Source of the DNA: Aneurinibacillus sp. Ricciae_BoGa-3
Lineage (GTDB): Bacteria > Bacillota > Bacilli > Aneurinibacillales > Aneurinibacillaceae
Direction of reading: 5' to 3'
Assembly: GCF_028421645.1 (NCBI RefSeq)
Contig: NZ_CP116888.1
Location: forward strand, 496,001-560,000
Length of the DNA stretch: 64,000 nt
Shown piece by piece: positions 35,205 to 43,143 of this stretch; the first letter of the stretch is position 1; the number at the start of each line of letters is the position of its first letter. The notes beneath the pieces are model-generated. The model saw only the letters and a list, made by a program, of their open reading frames with translations. It searched no databases and had not been told where the DNA came from. The position numbers and the translations under genes are program-made.

Positions 35205-35831
35205 ATGGCTAAGTTTGTAACCAGTTTGGGACACACTTTTGAAGAGAAAAACCACGATGGAAAATACGCACGTATTCTTCTTCAACGGCTTTATGAGGAT
35301 GAAAAGAATAAAAATAAAAACCGCTATATGCCTGATAAATATAAAAAAGCAACAGACCGAACGTATACAAAGCAGGAGCAGGTCTTTGATATTAATACGG
35401 GAGAATCCCATAACGTAACCGATACCTACTTGGTGGCGGTTAACCCTGATTACAAAGAGTATGAGACGGTTAACTATTACACCACACAATCCATCAACAC
35501 CAAACTCAAACATAAAGTGGAAATTCTTCTCCAATCAGAAGAATGGAAAAAGCGGCTCTTTGTGGAATATACAGGAGATATCATGCTCCATGATTTGATG
35601 TCTTCCTTGGGTGACAACCTATGGGAAGAGTTTAAGGAAGACCCTTCAAAACATACAGGTGTTCGTTACGATGAAGAATCCGATTTGGTTGAACTGATGA
35701 TGTATACAGACGACGGGGAGTACCTATTTGTTGAAGTGGATTCTCAGCGAGACTTTGAAAATATGATTGTCAGCGTCCGTGTGGTTGAGTTTGAATCCAA
35801 AATCATGGATGGCGACAGAGAAGAAGAATAA
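35205..35831 (+). CDS. hypothetical protein, 208 aa
   Basis: ATG after GGAGAGATAA. The N-terminal third is basic; the C-terminal third is very acidic (ending DGDREEE) with strand-like repeats of Val/Glu. No signal or membrane helix. Has its own promoter and terminator. Family not recognised. Confidence 0.7.
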   Translation: MAKFVTSLGHTFEEKNHDGKYARILLQRLYEDEKNKNKNRYMPDKYKKATDRTYTKQEQVFDINTGESHNVTDTYLVAVNPDYKEYETVNYYTTQSINTKLKHKVEILLQSEEWKKRLFVEYTGDIMLHDLMSSLGDNLWEEFKEDPSKHTGVRYDEESDLVELMMYTDDGEYLFVEVDSQRDFENMIVSVRVVEFESKIMDGDREEE

Positions 35832-35858
35832 AGAGAGGCTGGTTTGCAGTCCTCTCTA
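35829..35858 (+). terminator. rho-independent terminator
   Basis: AAGAGAGGC and CCTCTCT arms followed by a short T-rich tail. Confidence 0.6.
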
Positions 35859-35883
35859 TTTATAGACAAAAAGGAGGGGGAGA

Positions 35884-36147
35884 ATGGAAGATGTATTATT
35901 TTCACTTGGTTCGATTGTGAAGGTGACACCCAATAATGATGAACAAACAGAATACTTGATTATCGGTAAACGAGTGGTGAACCCGAATAGTTATCGGGCG
36001 TGGGATTATGTATCGGTTCCGACAGAGCACGGTTTCAAGTGGAATGTTGACAAGCGAAACGATAAGATAGAGTTTGCGCCAAATTTCTTTTACTTTAATC
36101 ATTTTGAGATTGAAGAAGTTGTCAAAATAGCAGACGAAGTGGAGTAA
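35884..36147 (+). CDS. DUF4176-family protein, 87 aa
   Basis: ATG after AAGGAGGGGG. The pattern LGSIVKV ... YLIIGKR ... WDYVSVPTEHG ... FFYFNHFEIEEVV fits DUF4176, small beta-rich proteins often found near type VII secretion genes in Firmicutes. No secretion genes are visible here. Confidence 0.75.
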   Translation: MEDVLFSLGSIVKVTPNNDEQTEYLIIGKRVVNPNSYRAWDYVSVPTEHGFKWNVDKRNDKIEFAPNFFYFNHFEIEEVVKIADEVE

Positions 36148-36165
36148 AAAAGAGGAGGAATCTCA

Positions 36166-36321
36166 TATGATAGGCGCATTGGTTTTATATCGGGGCGACG
36201 AGTATCTGACCACAAAATACAGTCCCACTTATGGTATCTATCACCTAAAACGAGTGTCCGATGGATTAGAAATTGTCCTGCCAGAAAAAGCGATTGTGTT
36301 TGTAGAAAATCAAGCACAATG
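36166..36321 (+). CDS. hypothetical protein, 51 aa
   Basis: ATG after AGAGGAGGAAT. Short beta-rich protein (KRVSDGLEIVLPEKAIVFVE), perhaps an SH3-like fold. Its stop overlaps the next ATG. Confidence 0.6.
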
Positions 36322-36531
36322 AAGAATTATAAGATGTTTGATGTAAAGGTATTGTTGGGAGCCGTGGTTTTGTTTCTCGTTATAAGCGTATTCTTTGGTT
36401 TTTGTGCTGTGTTTCATGCTCTACTACCTATTGAAGTATCTGTTTATGGCTGGTTGCTTTCATTTACTATTGGTCTCACCTTGGAGTGGGAGAGAAGAGT
36501 ACGAATACGTAAATATAATAACATCCCTTGA
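36319..36531 (+). CDS. small membrane protein, 70 aa
   Basis: Starts in the overlap with the previous stop. Two hydrophobic helices (about 10-32 and 37-53) and a basic tail (WERRVRIRKY). Confidence 0.6.
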   Translation: MKNYKMFDVKVLLGAVVLFLVISVFFGFCAVFHALLPIEVSVYGWLLSFTIGLTLEWERRVRIRKYNNIP

Positions 36532-36577
36532 TAAGCAAATTGGTGTATTAAAGCAAAAAAGGAGTACTTGAATAAAG

Positions 36578-37186
36578 ATGACCCGTTTAGAAGAAATCAA
36601 ACAACGAATGGAACAGAAAAAGCACATAAGAAATTTATGCAATGCTCCGCTTTATACGGCAAATGCAACCTTTAGTCCATTCCGTCAAGATGAAGAAGAT
36701 ATGGATTATCTCATTGCAGAAGTGGAGCGTTTACAGAAACTTATCCAGGATGCAAACGATGAAAACGAGCGACTGTTAACCGTTACGCTGGACGAATATG
36801 GCGAAGCACTACTCAAAATTATAGAGGAAAGTAATAAATTGGATGAATCTCTAAGTGAGTCTGCTGTTAGAAAACAAACAGCAAAGATTTTCACAAGAGA
36901 AGGCGTTGATATGGATAACGGAAGTAAGAATCAAAACAATCTGTCACCTATATTTAGAATATACGGTGATGAAAAAATGGATGAACAATTTTTAGATTCA
37001 TTATCGGAAAAAGAACTAAAGGCTCTACAAATTGCCTTTGATGCGATTTATTTTGATGATTCAAGTGATTACCTTCCAGCGATTTATCAAATTATTAACC
37101 TGTTATATCCGAAAGAAATAGAATTTAACAGTAAAAACTTCCATCGATTAAATAAACGGGTAACAGAAAGAGAAGGGAAACGATGA
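36578..37186 (+). CDS. hypothetical protein, 202 aa
   Basis: ATG after AAAAAAGGAGTAC. N-terminal coiled-coil with a MDYLIAEVERLQKLI segment, an architecture common in phage proteins; C-terminal part acidic. Overlaps the next gene by 4 nt. Confidence 0.65.
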   Translation: MTRLEEIKQRMEQKKHIRNLCNAPLYTANATFSPFRQDEEDMDYLIAEVERLQKLIQDANDENERLLTVTLDEYGEALLKIIEESNKLDESLSESAVRKQTAKIFTREGVDMDNGSKNQNNLSPIFRIYGDEKMDEQFLDSLSEKELKALQIAFDAIYFDDSSDYLPAIYQIINLLYPKEIEFNSKNFHRLNKRVTEREGKR

Positions 37187-37284
37187 CTAAACCTACGAAC
37201 GAAGAACTTTATACCGTAAGAAGAGATGTTGTCTGTCTGCAGTGTGGCAATATTGGGGTATCCAACTATCTTGGTGAAAAATAG
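37183..37284 (+). CDS. short CxxC protein, 33 aa
   Basis: ATGA overlap with the previous gene. One Cys pair (CLQCG) only, then an early stop, so it may be a truncated zinc ribbon. Confidence 0.4.
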   Translation: MTKPTNEELYTVRRDVVCLQCGNIGVSNYLGEK

Positions 37285-37379
37285 TTAAATAAATTAAAAA
37301 TAATATATTCTAAATAACAAATTTCATGGTGAAGGCTTAAATATAGTCATTTAATAAATATACAAGGAGATGAATAGAT

Positions 37380-37637
37380 ATGAATGATTATGAATACATT
37401 GAGGCATTAGAGAATGCACTTATATTTATGTGTGGTTGGTATGATGATTTGCATGAGGATGTTTTCCAAGATTATATCAACAAAGTAAATGACAAGTATT
37501 ATAAACTGTCAACCATACAAGGGACTATGAATCGGTTTGCGTTAAAAGATATTGTTAGGATTGGCTTTAATAGTAGTCCAAAACATGGGTTCCCACAAAT
37601 AGCAGAAGAAATGAAAAAAAGAAGTGAAAATAAATAA
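37380..37637 (+). CDS. hypothetical protein, 85 aa
   Basis: ATG after AAGGAGATGAAT. Acidic helical N-terminal half (YIEALENALIFMCGWYDDLHED). No family recognised. Confidence 0.6.
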   Translation: MNDYEYIEALENALIFMCGWYDDLHEDVFQDYINKVNDKYYKLSTIQGTMNRFALKDIVRIGFNSSPKHGFPQIAEEMKKRSENK

Positions 37638-37663
37638 ACGTATCAAAAAGGAGGCTGATTGAA

Positions 37664-38196
37664 GTGAACTTGTCATTGATGTATTAAAGTCTATGAGAGG
37701 TTATCAGGATATTAAAGCATTAGCAATGGATATGAATACAGGTTACAAATACGCTGTTCTTGAAACTATTCCAGATGCTTATGTAGTAGTTGACCACTTC
37801 CACGTTATTCAAAAGGCAAACATGCATCTTAATGTTATCCGTAATAAGAGACGTGCAAGCGTCAAAGAAGGCGAGAAAAAGGACTTGTTCCGTATTAAGG
37901 ATTTAATCATCAGCAACTGAGATAACCTTGACGAACAGGCTCTACAATTACTTGATACGGAGTTAGAAAAGCATCCTAAACTAAAAGACGCTTATTGGGT
38001 CAAAGAAGGCTTACGGGACGTTTATAAGTGTCAAACGAAGTATGATGCATACCAATTATATTATCAGTGGGAAACATCCATTCCTAAAGATGCAAAAGAG
38101 ATGCAACAGCTTCGTAAAACAAAAACAATACAAAGGATGAAATTTTCAATTATTTTGATGATAAGTATACGAATGGGTTCACAGAATCGTTAAATA
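37664..38196 (+). pseudogene. ISL3-family transposase remnant
   Basis: The translation has the DDE-core pattern of ISL3 transposases: ALAMDM, VVVDHFHVIQKAN, a TGA at about 37918, then further transposase sequence (LLDTELEKHPKLKDAYW). A frame change leads to NYFDDKYTNGFTESLN. The 5' and 3' parts are absent. No terminal repeats were found, so this is a dead fragment. Confidence 0.8.
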
Positions 38197-38210
38197 AGTC
38201 ATCAGAGGGA

Positions 38211-38489
38211 TTGTACGCTCATTGTGTCCTGTTGGCAAAACAGATTGTGAATCGTTGTCCAACGACCGAAGATGATGTATTCATTCGTGAAGTCAATACA
38301 GAAGCCACATCTTTTCGTGTTTATAATGATGAAGCCATTAATATTCAAGTGGCAACCGATACAAACGCCATGCGTGTTGAAATCAAAGAACCCCACCACA
38401 ATCCCATCATCTATGTAAGTGATGATGGGAAGTTTATTCGTACACATGGGGAATCGCACTATTTCTTGACGCACGCTAAAAAAAATTAG
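38211..38489 (+). CDS. hypothetical protein, possibly 5'-truncated, 92 aa
   Basis: The frame opens with a TTG immediately after the ISL3 remnant and has no good ribosome site, so the N-terminus was probably cut by the insertion. C-terminal half is beta-rich (MRVEIKEPHHNPIIYVSDDGKF). Confidence 0.5.
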   Translation: MYAHCVLLAKQIVNRCPTTEDDVFIREVNTEATSFRVYNDEAINIQVATDTNAMRVEIKEPHHNPIIYVSDDGKFIRTHGESHYFLTHAKKN

Positions 38490-38515
38490 GAACTACGGAA
38501 TAAGGGGGAGAAACC

Positions 38516-39109
38516 ATGTTAGTAGATAAGGAATTAATGTTACATGGACTGAATGTAGATGATGGAGGCATTAACATGAAGTTAGGGGGAGAACATGCCA
38601 AACTTTTTTTGGATATGTTTGTTTCTTTTTTTGAACAAAACGGCGGGAAGAATTTTTTAACCTTGACGCTTCAAAATAAGGAAAAGAAATATGCCATTAA
38701 CATAGAAAATTGTTATGGAAAAGAGACTTCTGCAGAAAAGTTGCAACGACAGGAAGCCATTATTAAACAGTTGGTTGAAGCCTGGAATCCTAATGAATGG
38801 CAAACCGAAGCGTTTATGCAACAATGGCAAATGGCGAAAGGATATCTTTCGGAGTCAAAGCGGCTCGATAACACTGAATCGACCCTTGCGTTAAACGAGT
38901 CCATTCGTCAAGTGTTTGCAAAGGATGGCTATGATGGCATAGTCAAATTGACACTGGATTGGGAACAGGGTGTGATAAGGGAGCGGGAACAACTAAAGGA
39001 TGGATTCGGTTCGATTCAGGAGCATTTTAAACACCGAAAAACGGGATGGCATCCCACATTCTATGATGCGGTAAATGGAACAAATGAATATACGCACTGT
39101 GTGGAATAA
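38516..39109 (+). CDS. hypothetical protein, 197 aa
   Basis: ATG after AAGGGGGAGAAA. Soluble, mixed alpha/beta, with several Trp/Glu-rich helices. Not recognised. Confidence 0.65.
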   Translation: MLVDKELMLHGLNVDDGGINMKLGGEHAKLFLDMFVSFFEQNGGKNFLTLTLQNKEKKYAINIENCYGKETSAEKLQRQEAIIKQLVEAWNPNEWQTEAFMQQWQMAKGYLSESKRLDNTESTLALNESIRQVFAKDGYDGIVKLTLDWEQGVIREREQLKDGFGSIQEHFKHRKTGWHPTFYDAVNGTNEYTHCVE

Positions 39110-39154
39110 AAGCGATTCATTCTAAGAATAAGGTAAAAAAGAGGAGGGTTCTCG

Positions 39155-39283
39155 ATGAATCCCGTCGAGTTGTTTGTGGGCGTTGTCGGACTTGAAGTTA
39201 TCTTTGGTATTCCGTTGATTCTTTTATTCTGCGCTCACGTTTCGTCGGTGAAGGAACGAAGCGAAGAACATAAGATAGGCTAA
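39155..39283 (+). CDS. small membrane protein, 42 aa
   Basis: ATG after AAGAGGAGGG. One long hydrophobic helix (LFVGVVGLEVIFGIPLILLF) then a short charged tail SSVKERSEEHK. The tail-coding DNA recurs in diverged form at 40737-40773. Confidence 0.65.
   Translation: MNPVELFVGVVGLEVIFGIPLILLFCAHVSSVKERSEEHKIG
39231..39273 (+). repeat. 3' tail of the small membrane gene, repeated downstream (copy 1)
   Basis: CGTTTCGTCG followed by GA(A/C)GGAACGA and GCGAAGAACATAAG matches 40737-40773 with a few changes. In protein terms SSVKERSEEHK versus SSMTERVEEHK. Confidence 0.6.
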
Positions 39284-39306
39284 TGTTTTTTTTGTGCATT
39301 TTTTAT

Positions 39307-39346
39307 GTAAAATAAAGTTTACATGATTTTATTTATATTATATAAT
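39307..39346 (+). promoter_or_regulatory. SigmaA promoter with shared palindromic operator
   Basis: GTAAA-N6-TTTAC (39307-39322), -35 TTTACA, 17 bp, TATAAT (39341-39346). It precedes the gene at 39382. Confidence 0.8.
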
Positions 39347-39381
39347 ATAAATATACCAATCTAAGGGAAGGTTGAGGTTTT

Positions 39382-39585
39382 ATGTATCAATGTGAAATTT
39401 GCAAAGAACCGTTTCATCATCAAGACGAAATGGTGTTTTACAATGTCAATGGAGATTACTCGGATATGCGAGAAATTGCTTCCTTGAATCCTGACAATCG
39501 AGCCTATCAAGTCTGTACAGGATGGATGAAGAAGTGGATGGATTTGAAGGCGTACAACAAAAATTGGGTGTACGATAATAGGTGA
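39382..39585 (+). CDS. Cys/His-containing small protein, 67 aa
   Basis: ATG after AAGGGAAGGTT. CEICKEPFHHQD suggests a zinc site, with a later single Cys. Own operator-bearing promoter. Function unknown. Confidence 0.6.
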   Translation: MYQCEICKEPFHHQDEMVFYNVNGDYSDMREIASLNPDNRAYQVCTGWMKKWMDLKAYNKNWVYDNR

Positions 39586-39690
39586 TGGTATTGCTAAACA
39601 TACATTATCAACAAATAGAAGGACTTTTAATGAAAGGATATTGCTCCTTAAAATTCTTAATTAAAACAGCCGTTTGAGAATGGGGAGACA

Positions 39691-39717
39691 TAAAAAAGCC
39701 TCCGAAGGGGGAGGCTC
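39691..39717 (-). terminator. rho-independent terminator (minus strand)
   Basis: GAGCCTCC and GGAGGC arms followed by a T-run on the minus strand, after the gene at 39739. Confidence 0.8.
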
Positions 39718-39738
39718 TATCCATTGATAGACTGAAGA

Positions 39739-39858
39739 TTATTGTTTTTCGTCTTCTTTATCCATTTCATCCATCATCTTAAAGGCGGATTCCACGTCAT
39801 AGAGTTTCGATACCGTGGATTCACCTGTCACCGTATCTATGATTGTGATGTTTCCCAT
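39739..39858 (-). CDS. hypothetical protein, 39 aa
   Basis: ATG after GAGGAAATAAAT. Short acidic protein (MGNITIIDTVTGESTVSKLY then DEMDKEDEKQ). Last gene of a small minus-strand group. Confidence 0.55.
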   Translation of the reverse strand: MGNITIIDTVTGESTVSKLYDVESAFKMMDEMDKEDEKQ

Positions 39859-39894
39859 ATTTATTTCCTCACATTTGTGTCAGCTTGATAATAC

Positions 39895-40095
39895 TTACAG
39901 CGATACAATTCTCCATGTCGCATCAGGGTAATTTTCTGGTTTGAATTTTACGGAAATCCCAAATTCATCTACCTGATAGAACACGGCATGACCATAATCT
40001 TTGTCTTCGTTGTAGAAGACTTCAGCTTGTTTATTTTCATTGCATACAGCCTTATAGCCTGGTTTCAAGCAAGCGAAGATTTGATGTGTTTTCAT
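39895..40095 (-). CDS. hypothetical protein, 66 aa
   Basis: ATG after GGATGGGTGG. Beta-rich small protein (GHAVFYQVDEFGISVKF). Minus-strand group with 40110-40463. Confidence 0.6.
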   Translation of the reverse strand: MKTHQIFACLKPGYKAVCNENKQAEVFYNEDKDYGHAVFYQVDEFGISVKFKPENYPDATWRIVSL

Positions 40096-40109
40096 GTTCC
40101 ACCCATCCT

Positions 40110-40463
40110 TTACATCGGTTTGATTTCTAAATAGTAATTAAAACAACCAAATACTCGCTGTTCATTGATTTTGACACCAACGGATTTGAGAAAAGATACG
40201 AAGCGGTCTCGTTGGGTCAGTTTCATGAAGACACATTTCTTGCCTGTAAATGGTTCCGTTTCAATCGTTAAGGGTTGCAAGTACATTTTGTCCTTTAACT
40301 CTTCATAGGAGAGTACCCGTTTATCTTGATAATGTTCCAAGTATTGTTGGATATGTTCTTTGAACTTACTAAGAAGTTCTTCCGAAATTGTCAAACATCC
40401 ACGATAATACGTACCAGCACCATCCCATGTTTGTTTGTTAAAACTTACTTTTACCTCTTTCAT
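40110..40463 (-). CDS. hypothetical protein, 117 aa
   Basis: ATG at 40463 after GGGTGAG. Mixed alpha/beta, basic. Starts 16 nt after the preceding truncated frame. Family not recognised. Confidence 0.6.
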   Translation of the reverse strand: MKEVKVSFNKQTWDGAGTYYRGCLTISEELLSKFKEHIQQYLEHYQDKRVLSYEELKDKMYLQPLTIETEPFTGKKCVFMKLTQRDRFVSFLKSVGVKINEQRVFGCFNYYLEIKPM

Positions 40464-40478
40464 ACAGCTCACCCTTTT

Positions 40479-40660
40479 TCATGATATAGTCTTAAACCCA
40501 TAGCCTGTGGTTACAAATGAAGCGATTTCTTCTTCATACGGAATCCAGTAGCCATATCCATCCAAGTTAGATTCAAACTCATTTTGTAAAAACTTTTTCA
40601 CTTTCTTAAGTAAATATACTTTTGAACTGTTTTTATTAAAAACCTGTTTTATTAAATCTG
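40479..40660 (-). pseudogene. 5'-truncated gene fragment, about 60 codons
   Basis: The open minus frame encodes LLKKVKKFLQNEFESNLDGY and ends at 40479. It has no usable start; an in-frame stop lies a few codons upstream. The break coincides with the duplicated tail at 40737, so a rearrangement probably removed its beginning. Confidence 0.5.
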
Positions 40661-40736
40661 CTTTATTCTATGCAACAGCATTTTGTTCTATAAACTCTAT
40701 ATTTCGTTCGATTGGTTTCATATCCAGATGTATGCG

Positions 40737-40773
40737 TTCCCGTTTCGTCGATGACGGAACGAGTCGAAGAACA
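40737..40773 (+). repeat. diverged copy of the 39231-39273 gene tail (copy 2)
   Basis: The end of a small membrane gene (coding SSMTERVEEHK) without its hydrophobic part, sitting just before the gene at 40811. It marks an old duplication or recombination joint. Confidence 0.6.
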
Positions 40774-40810
40774 TAAGCACATAAATAAGAATAGATGGGG
40801 AGAGAAAAAG

Positions 40811-41443
40811 ATGACAGGAATTGAACTATTAAAACTTGTTGGAACTGGAAAAAAGCCGATTGTTCAATTTGATGAAGGTCTGGAAAAACTTGATTTAGAA
40901 TCAGCAGACCCTCAAATGATGGCACGGATTATAGGGGCAAATATAGATACAAATATAGAGGGATGTATATTTGTCAAGCTGGATTTTAATGATTTTGAAG
41001 CACACAATAAATCGGTGGCAAAAGCTGTTTGGTGGGATAAAGACCACAATCCTACGCTGACCTGGTTTGAATCAGGCGCGTATCCCAAAGATGGGATAGA
41101 AAATTGGTATCTCCCACTTGAAGAAGAATTGCCACTTCATTTTGTAGAAGAGCATAACCTTTTGAACAAATACGTTAAGGAGCAAAGTCCCTATTCTTAT
41201 GTAGAATGGCTGGAACAACAACTTCTTCGTTTACGTGGAGAATCAAAAAGCGAGGAACCAAACCACTCCTTCGAGGCTAAACAATTCGTATTTAGCGAAC
41301 AATACCAACAGGTGTATCGCATTGAACGTGTGTTTTCTACTCACTTGCTTATAGTTGACCAAACAGGTAAACGTACAGGTTACTCCAACTATGCGGATTT
41401 ACGAGTGCCAACTGAAGCGGAAATTATTAAGTTTTTTGGTTGA
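40811..41443 (+). CDS. hypothetical protein, 210 aa
   Basis: ATG at 40811 after GGGGAGAGAAA. N-terminal half mixed alpha/beta with many acidic residues; C-terminal 60 residues (FVFSEQYQQVYRIERVFSTH) are strand-rich. No membrane segment. Not recognised. Confidence 0.7.
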   Translation: MTGIELLKLVGTGKKPIVQFDEGLEKLDLESADPQMMARIIGANIDTNIEGCIFVKLDFNDFEAHNKSVAKAVWWDKDHNPTLTWFESGAYPKDGIENWYLPLEEELPLHFVEEHNLLNKYVKEQSPYSYVEWLEQQLLRLRGESKSEEPNHSFEAKQFVFSEQYQQVYRIERVFSTHLLIVDQTGKRTGYSNYADLRVPTEAEIIKFFG

Positions 41444-41455
41444 ACAGATAAGAAA

Positions 41456-41498
41456 TAAGAGTAAGTCGGAACCCATTCCCGCTTACTCTTTCTTTTTA
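41456..41498. terminator. bidirectional terminator
   Basis: AAGAGTAAG and CTTACTCTT arms followed by TCTTTTT; serves the 210-aa gene and, reversed, the minus-strand gene at 41496. Confidence 0.75.
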
Positions 41499-41693
41499 CT
41501 GATTGAGACGAAACATGTTCATTGCGTCTTGTGCATGTCCATCGGTCATGTCGTCCAGCATATTACGAGCATAGGCAGAAGGTTGATTTGGATTCACATC
41601 TACTGCCTTTTGCAAACCGCTACCAAACAAGTGATAGAGCAAAACTATGACCAAAACCGTTAATAAAATGATAAAGCCTTTTTCTTTTGCCAC
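41496..41693 (-). CDS. small membrane protein, 65 aa
   Basis: A GTG at 41693 follows AAGGTGG; an ATG at 41729 opens the frame. Residues after AKEKG form one hydrophobic helix (FIILLTVLVIVLLYHLF), followed by a soluble Asp/Asn-rich tail. Confidence 0.6.
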   Translation of the reverse strand: MAKEKGFIILLTVLVIVLLYHLFGSGLQKAVDVNPNQPSAYARNMLDDMTDGHAQDAMNMFRLNQ

Positions 41694-42083
41694 GATAAGT
41701 CCCACCTTGTTATGTATTGGATTCAACACCTGTTTTGCTTTCTATTTTTGTATCCTATCAACAATCCCTAACAATTATTATTTTTCCTACTTTCATTATA
41801 AGAGGTATACGCATGCAAACAAAAAGAAACTTAAAAAGGGAGCAAAAGATGCAAGGAAAGCATTGGTTAATAAATGAACGAAGAGTATTATATCTTATGT
41901 GATGCACCTTATGGAGCCGTAAAAAGGAGAATACAACCTTTGAGGACTTTGTAGTGTTTTGTGCAATATCACTATGAATATGTTGGTACGTATACTCACG
42001 AATCCATCGATAAGGAGTATCACAAACAAAATAAAAAGACCAATTTGTTAACATAACCAAATTTTTCATGGGGAGAATATGAA

Positions 42084-42293
42084 TTGGAAAAAATAAGTTT
42101 GGATTTCGAAGATTTGATTGATATTATCACGGCAATAAGCTGGTCTAAAAAAATGGGGTGGAATTTTTTCACTGCAGAAGTAGAGAACGGATTAAAAATC
42201 ATCGCAAAACACAACCAGACAGGTCAGAAAATCGACATTGAAAACTATGAAGAATTATCGAGTTTTTGCATAAGCGGTAGAATGAAAATATAA
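42084..42293 (+). CDS. hypothetical protein, 69 aa
   Basis: TTG start after GGGGAGAATATGAA. Small acidic protein. The preceding stretch 41700-42083 has only broken short frames, one of which (41874, MNEEYYILCDAPYGAVKRR) looks like a decayed gene. Confidence 0.5.
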   Translation: MEKISLDFEDLIDIITAISWSKKMGWNFFTAEVENGLKIIAKHNQTGQKIDIENYEELSSFCISGRMKI

Positions 42294-42499
42294 TCATTTA
42301 TGTAAGAAAGGAAGGAAGAGAATTAATCTCGTTCTTTTTTTGCAAAGAGGAAAAATCTAATAGTTCAGCAATACGAGAGAGAGCTAGATAGGCATTGACA
42401 ACAACAGGTAAAACGATAGAATTAGGGAATGTAGGCGACGGATTGCACAACCGTTTTCTACAATTGTTATACGTTGACTTTTTATGCGCGAATTCTTTT

Positions 42500-42530
42500 G
42501 CTCTTTCCTTTATTGGAAAGAGCCTTTTTT
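42500..42530 (+). terminator. rho-independent terminator
   Basis: GCTCTTTCC and GGAAAGAGC arms with TTTATT loop, then six T. It closes 42294-42499, a gene-free stretch that may be transcribed as a 3' UTR or small RNA. Confidence 0.8.
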
Positions 42531-42585
42531 GTATGCTGATTTGTAAAAAAAAATCCACGAATTACTAGATATAAGATAGAACAAA

Positions 42586-42846
42586 ATGGTATATAAAGGA
42601 GGTGGTGGAATCACTCAAACCATTCCAATCTATGTCACACAAGGACAACTTATAAAAGTCTTAAAGGGAGAAGAAGTGGTAGCGAGTGTTTTTGCCCCAC
42701 ATGGATTAACCCGTTTGTCTCCTAAAGTTGAAAGAAAACAATTTCCGAAAGAATGGTGTTATTCACCTAGAAAAGATGGAAAAGTCCGTATCTATAAAAA
42801 TGGATGGGTTCAGGATGGGTTAGGTATGAAGCGGATAAATCTATAG
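42586..42846 (+). CDS. hypothetical protein, about 82-86 aa
   Basis: A consensus AAAGGAGG (42597-42604) lies inside the frame and is spaced correctly for an ATC codon at about 42610; the ATG at 42586 has no site. The protein is beta-rich and basic (IYVTQGQLIKVLKGEEVVASV). Start uncertain. Confidence 0.55.
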   Translation: MVYKGGGGITQTIPIYVTQGQLIKVLKGEEVVASVFAPHGLTRLSPKVERKQFPKEWCYSPRKDGKVRIYKNGWVQDGLGMKRINL

Positions 42847-42943
42847 GGAACGAACAACGATAGAGCGAAGCAAACGTTAACTCAACATCTGATTTTTAGG
42901 GATTTTTCAGTGGTTTTGAATCAAACTGTATGGTTTTTTTGTT

Positions 42944-42972
42944 AAGATGCTACCTATGTGGCATCTTTTTTG
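42944..42972 (+). terminator. rho-independent terminator
   Basis: AAGATGC and GCATCTT arms followed by a T-run. It isolates the CBASS operon from upstream transcription. The 297-nt gap 42847-43143 holds nothing else clear. Confidence 0.75.
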
Positions 42973-43143
42973 TTGTCTAGCCGAAAAGAAGTCCATAGAG
43001 TAGACTGATGCGAAGATTTTTAATGTCTAATATAATAATGTAACCTTGTTTTATTTATTGCGAATAAAGGAAAACTTCGTTATCATGGTACATATGTTCA
43101 TGTAGGAGTATCGAAACCTTCTAAAACAAAAGGAGATGTAAAG

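Noticed and set aside
37664..38196. Functional ISL3 insertion sequence
   Set aside because: Internal stop, frame change, missing ends and no terminal repeats; only a remnant.
41758..42069. 103-codon minus-strand frame
   Set aside because: No ribosome site and unlikely composition; the region instead shows short decayed plus-strand frames.
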